A program made the position numbers and the translations under genes. 64,000 nt of DNA, from contig NZ_SMMX01000009.1 of assembly GCF_004345005.1 (NCBI RefSeq), positions 1-64,000 of the forward strand. Reading direction: 5' to 3'. Below the pieces are notes generated by a model. That model ran no database searches, had not been told where the DNA came from, and saw only the letters and a program-made list of their open reading frames with translations. Shown here piece by piece: positions 33,822 through 42,100 of this stretch. Each line of letters opens with the position of its first letter. Position 1 is the stretch's first letter. The DNA is from Extibacter muris (GTDB lineage Bacteria > Bacillota > Clostridia > Lachnospirales > Lachnospiraceae).

Positions 33822-34581
33822 AGTCGTTGTAGTAGGACTGGGGCATTTAGGTGCCCATGTGATGCAGATGCTCGCACTCAGGGGGATTGCAGATGAAGTG
33901 GTAGGGATTGATTATAATAATGAGAAGGAATACGGAGAAACCAGAGATCTGGCCGATATGGCGGCCTATCTGCCCAAACAGTGTAAGATACGAAGTGGAA
34001 GCTATCGTGATTTGAAAGATGCAGAGGTACTGGTTATCACAGCCAGCGGAAGGATATGTGATGAAGACCGCCTGAAAGAACTAGATGGCTCTATAGCGGT
34101 CATAGACAGGATAATACCTGAAATACAGAAGAATAAGTTCTCCGGTATCGCAGCAGTGCTTACGAATCCATGTGATCTGGCTGCATACTACCTCGACCGC
34201 AAGATTGGTGCCCAGGTGAAAGCAGGCGGCGCAAATTTGGACGGACAGCTGACGAGGGAGCAGATGCAAGAGATTGAGCGGGATACGATAGAGGCTGCCT
34301 GCATGATTGCACTCAGCAAGGGAAGTACGGAATTCGGCATTGGAATGGCAGCCACGGAACTAATCAAGGCAATCTGCGGGGATGAAAACAGGGTTCTCCC
34401 CTGTTCCGTCAATCCAGAAGGGTATTATGGGCAGGACGGCTGCTTTGCCAGCATCCCGTGTATCGTGTCGAAGAATGGCGCCAGACCGCTGCCGGAGATG
34501 GAGATGACAGAACAAGAGGCAGAACGATTCCAGGCTAGCTGTGATATGCTGAGGAAGATTATCCGGGAAAAGTTCGTCTAG
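33811..34581 (+). pseudogene. Lactate/malate-dehydrogenase-family protein lacking the catalytic segment
   Basis: 256 codons. NAD-binding KVVVVGLGHLGAHVMQMLAL, IDYNNEKEYGETRDLADMAA and AVLTNPCDLAAYYL are normal. The family then needs a stretch with the TGT-LDSxR and GEHGDS (catalytic His) motifs; here LDRKIG jumps to AQVKAGGANLDG, losing roughly 55 residues in frame. The C-terminal part (KGSTEFGIGMAATELIKAI) is intact. Without the catalytic His/Arg it should be inactive. Good AAGGAAGGG ribosome site, so a stable protein could still be produced. Confidence 0.75.
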
Positions 34582-34660
34582 AAGACCCGTCTGATTCAGA
34601 CGAGTACATGCTTGACCTTCCTGTGCGGAGGATGGTTTAAGATAAGATAGGAGGGCAGAG

Positions 34661-35497
34661 ATGTACAGAATCGGCCAGTTTTCTAAAATATCAGGATTAA
34701 CAGTAAAGGCATTGCGCTATTATGATGAGGAGGGAATCTTAAAGCCCTCCTACAGAAATGAAGAGAACCAGTACCGGTACTATAGCGACGCAGACGTAGA
34801 AAAGGCCAGACTTATCAGCTTTTTGCGTTCGCTGGAATTCTCTGTAATGGAGATCCGAGAGATAGCCGGTACGGTTGAAAGCGAGGAGGAGCTGGCATGT
34901 ATACTTCAGGAGAAGGTTAAGCTTATTGAAAGCAATATTGCCAGGGAGAAGGAGCTCATACGAAGAATCAGCAAGAATATCATTCCCCAGAAGGACAGAC
35001 AGGAGTATAATGAATATAGAATCGATACGGCAGTTATTGAGGAGGAGCTTGTGGCTTCTGTCCGGTTTACGGGAAGATACAGTGACACTGGGAAATATGT
35101 CCGGCAGCTTTATAAAGCAGTGGGCCATAACAAGCATGGTAATCACTTTAACTGCTATTATGACGAGGCCTGCATGGAGACCGCGGACATTGAAGTATGT
35201 GTGCCCGTGAAGAAAAGATTTGCCGATACCGCAGTCTCAATTAGAACGCTGCCTGGAATTACAGCATTAAAAACAGTGCACCATGGCAGTTACGATACAT
35301 TATATCTGGGATACAGAGCAGTATTCGAATATGCGAACAGACAAGGCCTCCAGCTGCTTAGCCCGTCAAGAGAAATATATGTCAAGAGTCCGGGTATCAT
35401 ATTTCAGGGCAATCCTGCCGATTATATTACAGAGATTATCCTGCCCTTACAATTTGATAAGGAGCAAGAGAATGGAACAGATTGTAAAGAACTTTAA
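34661..35497 (+). CDS. MerR-family regulator with GyrI-like effector domain
   Basis: 278 residues: MerR winged helix at 1-70 (RIGQFSKISGLTVKALRYYD, LEFSVMEIREIAG), coiled-coil linker (80-112), and a C-terminal GyrI/BmrR-like ligand-binding domain (about 125-270; LPGITALKTVHHGSYDTL). Multidrug- or small-molecule-responsive activators have this layout. The stop lies inside the next gene (26-bp overlap), implying coupled translation. AGGAGGG ribosome site. Confidence 0.9.
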   Translation: MYRIGQFSKISGLTVKALRYYDEEGILKPSYRNEENQYRYYSDADVEKARLISFLRSLEFSVMEIREIAGTVESEEELACILQEKVKLIESNIAREKELIRRISKNIIPQKDRQEYNEYRIDTAVIEEELVASVRFTGRYSDTGKYVRQLYKAVGHNKHGNHFNCYYDEACMETADIEVCVPVKKRFADTAVSIRTLPGITALKTVHHGSYDTLYLGYRAVFEYANRQGLQLLSPSREIYVKSPGIIFQGNPADYITEIILPLQFDKEQENGTDCKEL

Positions 35498-36290
35498 GAC
35501 ACAGGGAGGAAAACACTGCATCACGAATTCACTGAAGCAAATCTTCACCTATTATGGATACGCGATGTCAGAGGAGATGATGTTCGGGCTTGCTTCGGGC
35601 CTTTCATTTTTGTACATAAACCAGTCCTCATCCCCTATGATAAATGGAAGGACGAAAGTATTCGAGTTTGAGAAAAAGCTGGCGGAACGTCTGAACATTA
35701 AGACTGGATGCCGGTCCGGCAAAGATTATGACCGTATCAGTGCCGTATCAAAGCACATGATAGATACTGGAAATCCGGTCTTGATCTATGTAGATATGCC
35801 TTATATGAGCTACTTGGGCATGGACAAGGACAGCCATTTTGGAGGACATGCGGTAGAAGAGACATGCCGGACGATGTTGAATCCTCCCGCACAGCTTCTT
35901 GGAATAAACGGAATCATGAAGTTTTCAAAAGAAATATTAAAGTGGGAAAAATTTGATTCCGCGAAACTGCGGCAGGCGGGAATGGTAAACTATTTTCAGA
36001 TTAACGAATCAGGCGGAACAGGCGGTGGAATCTTCCGTAGCATGTACGGCCACTTTCTGACGGAGGCTGCGCATATATTAGAAGATGATACGATTGCCTC
36101 ATTAGGCCAGGAGTTCATCCGTGCCTCTGAATTGTGGGATAGTATAGCAGACGGCCTCTGGCAGCTTTCTCTAGCGGGCGACACGGCGCTCCTAAAGAAA
36201 CTGTCACGCTCCATCCGGTACATCTATGATATAGAAAAAACACTGTATCTATCGCTTGAAAAAGCCATCAACAGTACGTGCCTGTCCTAA
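35472..36290 (+). CDS. BtrH-N-like / DUF4872 protein, possibly internally shortened
   Basis: 272 residues. N-terminal peptidase-like BtrH domain: CITNSLKQIFTYYGYAMSEE with an early Cys and DSHFGGHAV with a His, as in papain-like acyltransferases such as BtrH. Then a DUF4872-type helical region (ETCRTMLNPPAQLLGINGIM, KFSKEILKWEKF). The Cys-His pair suggests acyl transfer or cleavage. From memory of the family a longer connector follows GGHAV, so an in-frame loss of several dozen residues at GGHAV-EETCR is suspected but unproven. Start at ATG 35472 (AAGGAGCAAGAG before it). Confidence 0.65.
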   Translation: MEQIVKNFKTQGGKHCITNSLKQIFTYYGYAMSEEMMFGLASGLSFLYINQSSSPMINGRTKVFEFEKKLAERLNIKTGCRSGKDYDRISAVSKHMIDTGNPVLIYVDMPYMSYLGMDKDSHFGGHAVEETCRTMLNPPAQLLGINGIMKFSKEILKWEKFDSAKLRQAGMVNYFQINESGGTGGGIFRSMYGHFLTEAAHILEDDTIASLGQEFIRASELWDSIADGLWQLSLAGDTALLKKLSRSIRYIYDIEKTLYLSLEKAINSTCLS

Positions 36291-36316
36291 AACTAAAGGG
36301 CAGGGGGGGAGGGAAT

Positions 36317-37627
36317 ATGAAAAACAAAAGAAAGTTTATGGGGATACTGTTTTTTGCTATCTTCACAGTAATCCTCCTCCTTTGTATAGCCTATCAGCTA
36401 TGGGCAGATCCGCACCGGGGAGAAGTAGAAGAAGCAAAGGCCTCCCTTCCTGTAGACGCGATGCTGACAAAGGAGCAGGCAGTCGCTGATATTGACTATG
36501 TGCTGAATCACATAGAATCACGGCATCCTGCATGTATGGATGGTCTGCCGGATGTGGTGAAGACGCAGGGGGATAAGGAGAAGGAGGCAATGGGCAGCAG
36601 CGTCAGCGTACTGAACCTGTGGCAGTCCACAGCCAGGATCATGGCCCTTATGAATGACGGACATACCTCGGTAATGCCTTATTATCCTGGTGCGGTACCC
36701 CGGCTTCCGTTCCGGTGCAAAAGAGACGGAGGCAGCCTTACATGTGATGGCAGTAAGTATGACGGATACCGAATACTATCGATAGGGGGCATCAGCGAAG
36801 AAGAGTTGTACAGAACCTTTCTCCGTCAGTCTTCGTATGAACTTGAGGGATTTGCCTCTGTCTTGTATGCGAACCACATAGACAGGAAGGACTACCTGAA
36901 GTTTCTGGGCGTCGAAGCGGATACGGATGTAGATATCGTAATGGACACACCGAATGGAGAAGTGAAAGAAACGCTCCGTTTAGAGGAAACAGACCTCTCG
37001 GCCCGTAACAATGATTCATTCGTCAGCTTTGAAATCGATGAGGAGAAGAATGTGGCGGTACTGACCTTGAAGGAATGTAACTATAACGATGAGTACATAG
37101 ATACTTTGAAAGAGTTTTTCAAAGCTGTAAAGGAAAAGCAGATTGGCAGCATTGCAGTTGACCTGAGATATAACGGAGGGGGCAGTTCCTATGTAATCAA
37201 TGAATTCCTGCGCTACATCGATATAGATGAATATTATATTTTCGGTGATATAGATGTCAGATACGGACCGTTTCTTCTGACAGACGAAAAAGAGCTGATA
37301 TATAACCAACAGGAAGAGGGACTTGTTTTTGACGGAAACGTATACGCACTTACTTCTTCCGGTACCTTCAGTGCGGCTACTGATTTTGCCATGGCAGTCA
37401 CGGACAATAATCTGGGATACGTAGTAGGGAGCGTGTCAGGAGGAATGCCGTCTATATATGGCGACCTGGTGCAGTTCCAGACGCCAAATGCCAAGCTGCT
37501 GTTCACGGTATCATACAAATATTTTCACAGGCCTGACCCTGGTAAAGACGCAGAGCCTTTAAAACCGGATTATCCGGTGGAGGCCGGCAGTGCTTTGGAG
37601 GAGGTGTACAGGCTGGCAGGACAGTAG
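36317..37627 (+). CDS. S41-family (C-terminal processing type) peptidase, membrane-anchored
   Basis: 436 residues. N-terminal signal anchor (GILFFAIFTVILLLCIAYQL), an N-terminal helical region with an HESRHP-like motif (LNHIESRHPACMDGLP), then the tail-specific-protease core: IAVDLRYNGGGSSYVINEFL and the catalytic Ser in TSSGTFSAATDFAMA. Extracellular serine protease or hydrolase of unknown substrate. Start ATG 36317 has GGGGGGAGGG before it. Follows the DUF4872 gene by 26 bp, so MerR, DUF4872 and S41 genes may be one operon ending at the terminator 37638. Confidence 0.88.
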   Translation: MKNKRKFMGILFFAIFTVILLLCIAYQLWADPHRGEVEEAKASLPVDAMLTKEQAVADIDYVLNHIESRHPACMDGLPDVVKTQGDKEKEAMGSSVSVLNLWQSTARIMALMNDGHTSVMPYYPGAVPRLPFRCKRDGGSLTCDGSKYDGYRILSIGGISEEELYRTFLRQSSYELEGFASVLYANHIDRKDYLKFLGVEADTDVDIVMDTPNGEVKETLRLEETDLSARNNDSFVSFEIDEEKNVAVLTLKECNYNDEYIDTLKEFFKAVKEKQIGSIAVDLRYNGGGSSYVINEFLRYIDIDEYYIFGDIDVRYGPFLLTDEKELIYNQQEEGLVFDGNVYALTSSGTFSAATDFAMAVTDNNLGYVVGSVSGGMPSIYGDLVQFQTPNAKLLFTVSYKYFHRPDPGKDAEPLKPDYPVEAGSALEEVYRLAGQ

Positions 37628-37637
37628 AGGATGTACT

Positions 37638-37673
37638 AAAAAAGCGGCGGAAAGCGCCGCTTTTTTTGTGCCT
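37638..37673 (+). terminator. Strong bidirectional terminator
   Basis: Twelve-bp stem AAAAAAGCGGCG / CGCCGCTTTTTT (37638-37649 with 37655-37666) with a T-run on each strand; serves the S41 operon and the converging Spo0A-like gene. Confidence 0.9.
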
Positions 37674-37740
37674 GACAATTCAATGGTTTCCTGGAGTCTC
37701 ATGCATTGGGCAGAAATCGCTGAACTTACTACTGATACGG

Positions 37741-38070
37741 TCAATTTTCCTGTGCCTTCAGATAATGAAACAGGATGTCGATAAATTCTCCATTAGTAGG
37801 TTTTTGAGTAATAGGATATCCGGCTATCTTTATAAGAAAAGTCTGATTACCCTTATACCAGCAGTTGGACACTACGGTACGGATACAATGCTCGACGTTA
37901 TCTCTGCTCGTGTTATACTTTCTTGCTACATCTACGTATAGGGATTTATATACGGAGAGCAGATAACGTTCGTCAAGCATACACAGATGAAGAGCATATT
38001 GTAGATAATAGAACCCCTGGTACGTTGAGCGAATCCCAAGCTTAAGTATGAGGTTGTTGATTTCTTCCAC
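37741..38070 (-). CDS. Orphan Spo0A C-terminal (effector) domain protein, copy 2
   Basis: 109 residues from GTG 38070, which has GGAGGAAGAA in front; an ATG 33 bases upstream would place the ribosome site inside the gene. Same domain as copy 1: LGIRSTYQGFYYLQYALHLC, YKSLYVDVARKYNTSRDNVE, HCIRTVVSNCWYKGN and KPTNGEFIDILFHYL. No receiver domain. Closely similar to copy 1 (more than half of residues identical by eye) and of identical length, so the two are paralogues about 5.1 kb apart in the same orientation. Confidence 0.88.
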   Translation of the reverse strand: MEEINNLILKLGIRSTYQGFYYLQYALHLCMLDERYLLSVYKSLYVDVARKYNTSRDNVEHCIRTVVSNCWYKGNQTFLIKIAGYPITQKPTNGEFIDILFHYLKAQEN

Positions 38071-38226
38071 ACTTCTTCCTCCTTCCATTAAAATTGAGGG
38101 CAATAAGTAATTGTATCTAATTTAACAATAAAATAGTGATAAAGGGAATGGAAAAGATAAAAATAGAAATAAACAGATAAGAATAGTCCTAAATCGACGA
38201 GAACATATATAAAAAGAGGAAACAGA

Positions 38227-38382
38227 TTACTCTGCTTCCCCGTCTTTTACTATATCCTCAAGTACATGAATCAAGTCATGGATGTTCTCCAGCCGGACGT
38301 CTCGCTCGAGGATACAGTTTTTCAAGTTGATAGACAATGATTCAAATTTATCCCTGATTGCAGGGGCAACATAAGATGCCAT
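38227..38382 (-). CDS. Small acidic helical protein (51 residues)
   Basis: A short frame with an excellent GGAGGTGATTCC-ATG start: MASYVAPAIRDKFESLSINL continuing to ENIHDLIHVLEDIVKDGEAE and TAA. Predominantly helical and acidic, no membrane segment. No family recognised. It lies between the second Spo0A-like gene and tRNA-Gly on the same strand. Confidence 0.7.
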   Translation of the reverse strand: MASYVAPAIRDKFESLSINLKNCILERDVRLENIHDLIHVLEDIVKDGEAE

Positions 38383-38522
38383 GGAATCACCTCCGCTGTT
38401 AGTGTGCGGAGAATCGGGATAAATATGCGGATGGGGCGGTATAAGGTCAAATGATAAAAAGCAACCAGACTTCCATAAAAATTCTGATTGCTCTTTTTCA
38501 TTGTAAATTCATTCTCACTAAA

Positions 38523-38593
38523 AGCAGATGACGGGAATCGAACCCGCCTCTCCAGCTTGGGAAGCTGGCATTCTACCGATGAACTACATCTGC
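38523..38593 (-). tRNA. tRNA-Gly (anticodon CCC)
   Basis: Minus strand GCAGATG...CATCTGC acceptor, anticodon stem CCAGC/GCTGG with loop TTCCCAA (anticodon CCC), T arm GCGGGTTCGATTCCCGT, discriminator U. Confidence 0.95.
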
Positions 38594-38660
38594 GCATATA
38601 CCTGTACAAAAAATATTATAGTCCATAGGCCAGAAAAAATCAAGGAATGAATTTAATTTT

Positions 38661-39617
38661 TTACCTGACTGGCACGAGCTGGATAGATGTGCTTGAAACG
38701 GTCAGTGTCGTACCTTCCGGAAGGCTTACATTTTTGAATTCGTGTATACCGAAGCCGTTGCCTCCAGGCCCCATAATTTCGTTGATACCGCCGTCGTACA
38801 GGTTGGAAGAAGAGACATTGCCATTACCTCCTGTTCCGATTACATTGTATACGCCCGCCGGGAAATCTGTGCCTGCGGCGAAATTGCCGCTTCCAAGATC
38901 TACTGCCTCTTCCGGTACCGCAGAGCGCGGCTTCTGAGCAGATACATCGGCTTCCGGGCTGCTCAGACGGATTACTGACGTGCCCCTGATGGAGAGCTCC
39001 ACACCTTTTTTCAGAACAGCATGATTGAACGAGTCGATGGAATACTCATCTTTCGGATTGGACATGACTTCGTTCAGACCACCGGAGAACATGTTGCTGG
39101 ATGATACATTTCCACTTCCGCTAACCGCTGTCAGCGTGTAGGTTCCGGCCGGAAAGTCGATGCCTGCCGTATAGATGCCTGCACTGAAATCACTTTCATA
39201 TGCCTCAGCCGCTGGAGCTTCTTTCTGGACTTCCTTTTTGGCCTCCTGCTTTGCAGGCGCTGCCGTCTGGACAGGATAAGCCAGGGTAGCATCCTCTTTG
39301 GGCGTATCCGGTGAAAACAATCCCCAGATTGCCATGAGGGCAATGATGACGGTGATTACTATCTTGGTAACCTTCCCCCACTCTTTATATCTCTACATAA
39401 GGAACAGCCCTACAGGGAAGAAAAAGATAAGGAACAAGACGATTACCCAAGTCTTCGCATACCATTTCTCCACGGTATACTGATAAGCCGAATCTGCATA
39501 GTTAAATGGCTTGTACTCTCTGGAATCTTCCTTCTTCTTTTCAGACGGCTCTATTTGTGTATCACAATAGGGGCATGTATTGCCCTCCATATTGCCGCCA
39601 CAGTTTGGACATTTCAT
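38661..39617 (-). pseudogene. Zinc-ribbon membrane protein interrupted by an in-frame amber codon
   Basis: One continuous frame of 319 codons: zinc ribbon MKCPNCGGNMEGNTCPYCD, linker, first membrane helix WVIVLFLIFFFPVGLFLM, then TAG at 39393-39395. It continues as RYKEWGKVTKIVITVIIALM, a second helix, an Ala/Lys/Glu linker and two copies of an extracellular repeat (FPAGTYTLTAVSGSGNVSSS; FPAGVYNVIGTGGNGNVSSS). The expected residue at the stop is Trp (TGG), as the sequence would read FLMWRYKEW. Either a nonsense mutation or readthrough; alternatively a 74-residue truncated protein plus a restart at ATG 39335. GAGAGG ribosome site before 39617. Confidence 0.8.
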
Positions 39618-39655
39618 ATAAAACCTCTCATTCCTGATACTGTTGTCAAATTATA

Positions 39656-40030
39656 TTACAGTGCGTAATGGCCGATGATTCTGCCTATCTCGACAATATT
39701 GCTTCTGCCGGTAAACTCGAACTTCACTTTTCCTAATCCGCTGAAATACATTTCCAGTTCACTGTCCATATCGAGTACGCCGGCCGTTTCTACGGAAAAT
39801 ACGCTTATCTTTGAATATGGCATGGATGTAAAATCCTTTTTCTTACCGGTCATCCCCTGGACATTGACAGAGATAACCCGCTTATCCGTAAATAAGCAGT
39901 AGTCACGAATGCCCTTATACACTCCGATTACCTGTTCCCCGTCAATCAGCAGTGGCGCAATGTCTTTCATTACGACAGAAGGGTCGGTCTCCTTGAGTTT
40001 GACGTACTCGCTGTTCTTGAAATCAATCAT
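39656..40030 (-). CDS. Bacterial PH-domain protein (DUF1696/YvbH type)
   Basis: 124 residues forming a single bacterial pleckstrin-homology domain: DIAPLLIDGEQVIGVYKGIR, CLFTDKRVISVNVQGMTGKK, SMPYSKISVFSVETAG and the final helix IVEIGRIIGHYAL. Cytosolic oligomeric PH proteins of this type have no defined biochemical function. GGAAAGAGAGGA ribosome site. Same strand as the zinc-ribbon protein downstream. Confidence 0.9.
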   Translation of the reverse strand: MIDFKNSEYVKLKETDPSVVMKDIAPLLIDGEQVIGVYKGIRDYCLFTDKRVISVNVQGMTGKKKDFTSMPYSKISVFSVETAGVLDMDSELEMYFSGLGKVKFEFTGRSNIVEIGRIIGHYAL

Positions 40031-40149
40031 GATTGTGTCCTCTCTTTCCTTTGCTATTGTAAAATTGGTATGTAGTAACAGCGTTATTATAACATGCTGT
40101 GAGAGAAAGTGAAAGCGATTTTTCCTGTGATAATATGGAAATAAAGACG

Positions 40150-40178
40150 TTGCATTTTGTATAGAAAGATAATATAAT
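40150..40178 (+). promoter_or_regulatory. Promoter of carbamate kinase gene
   Basis: TTGCAT, 17-bp spacer, perfect TATAAT; about 58 bases before the start codon. Confidence 0.8.
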
Positions 40179-40236
40179 CTTCTTATGTTTTATACAGGAG
40201 AAAGCGGCATTTTAAATGTAAAAAGAGGGATAGATT

Positions 40237-41205
40237 ATGAAGAAAAGAGTAGTAGTAGCATTGGGGCACAGAGCACTTGGGACAACACTGCCGGAACAGA
40301 AAGAAGCTGTAAAGCATTCGGCAAGGACTATCGCCGGACTCATAGAAGCAGGTTACCAGGTGGCGATTACGCACAGCAATGCGCCCCAGGTCGGTATGAT
40401 CCATACCGCTATGAATGAATTCGGCAGGGCACATCAGGACTATACGGCGGCACCCATGTCGGTATGTTCCGCCATGAGCCAGGGATACATCGGTTATGAC
40501 CTGCAGAACGGCATACGGGAAGAGCTGCTGAACCGTGGGATCTACAGGACGGTGAGCACGATACTGACGCAGGTTGTCGTAGACCCGTATGACGAGGCAT
40601 TCTATACGCCGAACAAGGTGCTTGGACGTTATATGACTGCGGAGGAAGCCAATGAGGAGCGGAAAAAAGGGAACTATGTTGTGGAAGAGCCGGGAAAAGG
40701 CTTTCGGCGTGTCGTGTCTGCCCCGAACCCGGTCAGCATCGTAGAGATAGACGCGATAAAGGCCCTGATGGATGCCGGCCAGGTTGTCATCGCCTGCGGT
40801 GGCGGCGGCATCCCTGTACTGCAGCAGGACAATCACCTCAAAGGCGCCAGCGCGGTTATCGAAAAGGATCTGGCAGCAGGCAGGATGGCAGAAGAAATCG
40901 ATGCCGATGAGCTCATTATCCTGACAAGCGTGGAGAAAGTCAAGATTCATATCGGCAGGCCGGAGGAAGAAGAGCTCGGCCAGATTACGGTAGAACAAGC
41001 GAAGGAATATATGGACGCGGGACATTTCGGTAAATATAACATGCTGCCCAAGTTCCGCGCCTCGGTTGATTTTATCGAAAAGAGAGAAGGCCGCTGCGCG
41101 CTTATAACTTCCTTTGACAGACTGGATGCGGCACTGAAAGGAAAGACAGGGACTATCATAAAAAATAGCGTCAGTTTACAAGGGCACAATCGCCTCGCAC
41201 CGTAG
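40237..41205 (+). CDS. arcC: Carbamate kinase
   Basis: 322 residues of the amino-acid-kinase fold. VVVALGHRALGTTLPEQ replaces the usual ALGGNAL; THSNAPQVGMI, ACGGGGIPVL and VEKDLAAGRMAEEIDADELI are canonical. It makes ATP and carbamate (then CO2 and NH3) from carbamoyl phosphate in fermentative arginine, citrulline or purine breakdown. No arcA/arcB in the window, so the carbamoyl phosphate source is elsewhere. GLY-HIS instead of Gly-Gly-Asn in the first loop is a visible oddity. Confidence 0.92.
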   Translation: MKKRVVVALGHRALGTTLPEQKEAVKHSARTIAGLIEAGYQVAITHSNAPQVGMIHTAMNEFGRAHQDYTAAPMSVCSAMSQGYIGYDLQNGIREELLNRGIYRTVSTILTQVVVDPYDEAFYTPNKVLGRYMTAEEANEERKKGNYVVEEPGKGFRRVVSAPNPVSIVEIDAIKALMDAGQVVIACGGGGIPVLQQDNHLKGASAVIEKDLAAGRMAEEIDADELIILTSVEKVKIHIGRPEEEELGQITVEQAKEYMDAGHFGKYNMLPKFRASVDFIEKREGRCALITSFDRLDAALKGKTGTIIKNSVSLQGHNRLAP

Positions 41206-41278
41206 TTTTTGGCTTAGTTGCTGCATAAACTGGAGCATCACGGAACATACTATGGAAAAATGCGAGGAGGAGTGACCG

Positions 41279-41464
41279 ATGAAAGCCAGAGTAAATGAAG
41301 GATGCATTTCCTGCGGCGCCTGCGTGGCAGTCTGCCCGGAGGTGTTCCGTTTTGATGATGACGGTATCGCGGAGGCATATGCCGATGTGGAGCCGGAGTA
41401 CGAAAGCACGGCAAAAGATGCAAGGGACGGATGTCCGGTGTCTGTTATAGATATTGAAGAATAA
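41279..41464 (+). CDS. Ferredoxin (single [4Fe-4S] type)
   Basis: 61 residues. CISCGACVAVCPE near the N-terminus and the late GCPVSVI supply the cluster ligands; acidic overall. Electron carrier for anaerobic redox enzymes. GAGGAGGAG ribosome site; 73 bp after arcC, perhaps cotranscribed, ending at the terminator 41488. Confidence 0.92.
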   Translation: MKARVNEGCISCGACVAVCPEVFRFDDDGIAEAYADVEPEYESTAKDARDGCPVSVIDIEE

Positions 41465-41487
41465 AAGGAATGTACATGACACATTGA

Positions 41488-41516
41488 ACGGGAAGGCGCT
41501 GCGCCTTCCCGTTTTG
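41488..41516 (+). terminator. Terminator after ferredoxin
   Basis: Eleven-bp perfect stem ACGGGAAGGCG / CGCCTTCCCGT followed by TTTT. Confidence 0.85.
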
Positions 41517-41575
41517 GCGTTACGGACCGATAAAGAAGAGGTGTTCGACTTTTCTGATGTGGAGGAGATATAGGT

Positions 41576-41995
41576 ATGGAAGACTACAGGAACAAATTAA
41601 AGCGCAGTATTATATTTGAAAGCATATTTGCAGCAGTGTCAGTAGCAGTAATTGTCTTAAGCTATATGAGGGCAAGCGCCATGGATGCGTCGGAACGTGC
41701 GGGGAGCTTTTTCCAGGGATTTCAGGCGGGGATGTTTACCGTGTGGGCGGGAGTAATGCTCTATGGAATATTCGTGTCGGCCAAGGCGCTCAGGAGCAGG
41801 GAATATCTGCGGAAGCTGTACATCAAAGAGCATGATGAACGGACGCTTGAGATATACACGAAAGGCCAGGCAAAGGCATACAGGCTGTGCCTTATAGCAT
41901 TCATGACTGCATTGATCATAGCCGGATATTATAATACGACGGTATTTATACGCTCATGGTTGTCACGGCTTTTTCAGCAGTGTGCGGCGGTCTGA
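41576..41995 (+). CDS. Small membrane protein, C-terminus probably frameshifted
   Basis: 139 residues: two N-terminal helices (SIFAAVSVAVIVLSYM; GMFTVWAGVMLYGIFVS), the conserved-looking EYLRKLYIKEHDERTLEIYT and a third helix (LIAFMTALIIAGYYNTTVF). After IAGYYNTTVFI the annotated frame gives a polar tail, but a -1 shift near 41950 continues as TLMVVTAFSAVCGGLMKIIM to a TAA at 42022-42024, a better fourth helix. HDERT with membrane helices suggests a DUF2178-like family. Probable one-base deletion. Confidence 0.65.
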   Translation: MEDYRNKLKRSIIFESIFAAVSVAVIVLSYMRASAMDASERAGSFFQGFQAGMFTVWAGVMLYGIFVSAKALRSREYLRKLYIKEHDERTLEIYTKGQAKAYRLCLIAFMTALIIAGYYNTTVFIRSWLSRLFQQCAAV

Positions 41996-42029
41996 TGAAA
42001 ATTATTATGTCCCGTTCATTATAATTTTG

Positions 42030-42058
42030 TTGACAAACGGGGAAAAAAGAAATATTAT
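42030..42058 (+). promoter_or_regulatory. Promoter of the natAB-type operon
   Basis: TTGACA, 17-bp spacer, TATTAT. Confidence 0.78.
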
Positions 42059-42100
42059 TGTATTAGCATAATGATACAAAAATTTATGAGGAGCACAGTT

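Noticed and set aside
39393-39395. Pyrrolysine (TAG) recoding in the zinc-ribbon protein
   Set aside because: No pyl genes or PYLIS-like feature seen in the window, and Trp is the obvious ancestral residue; nonsense mutation is simpler, though readthrough is kept as a question.
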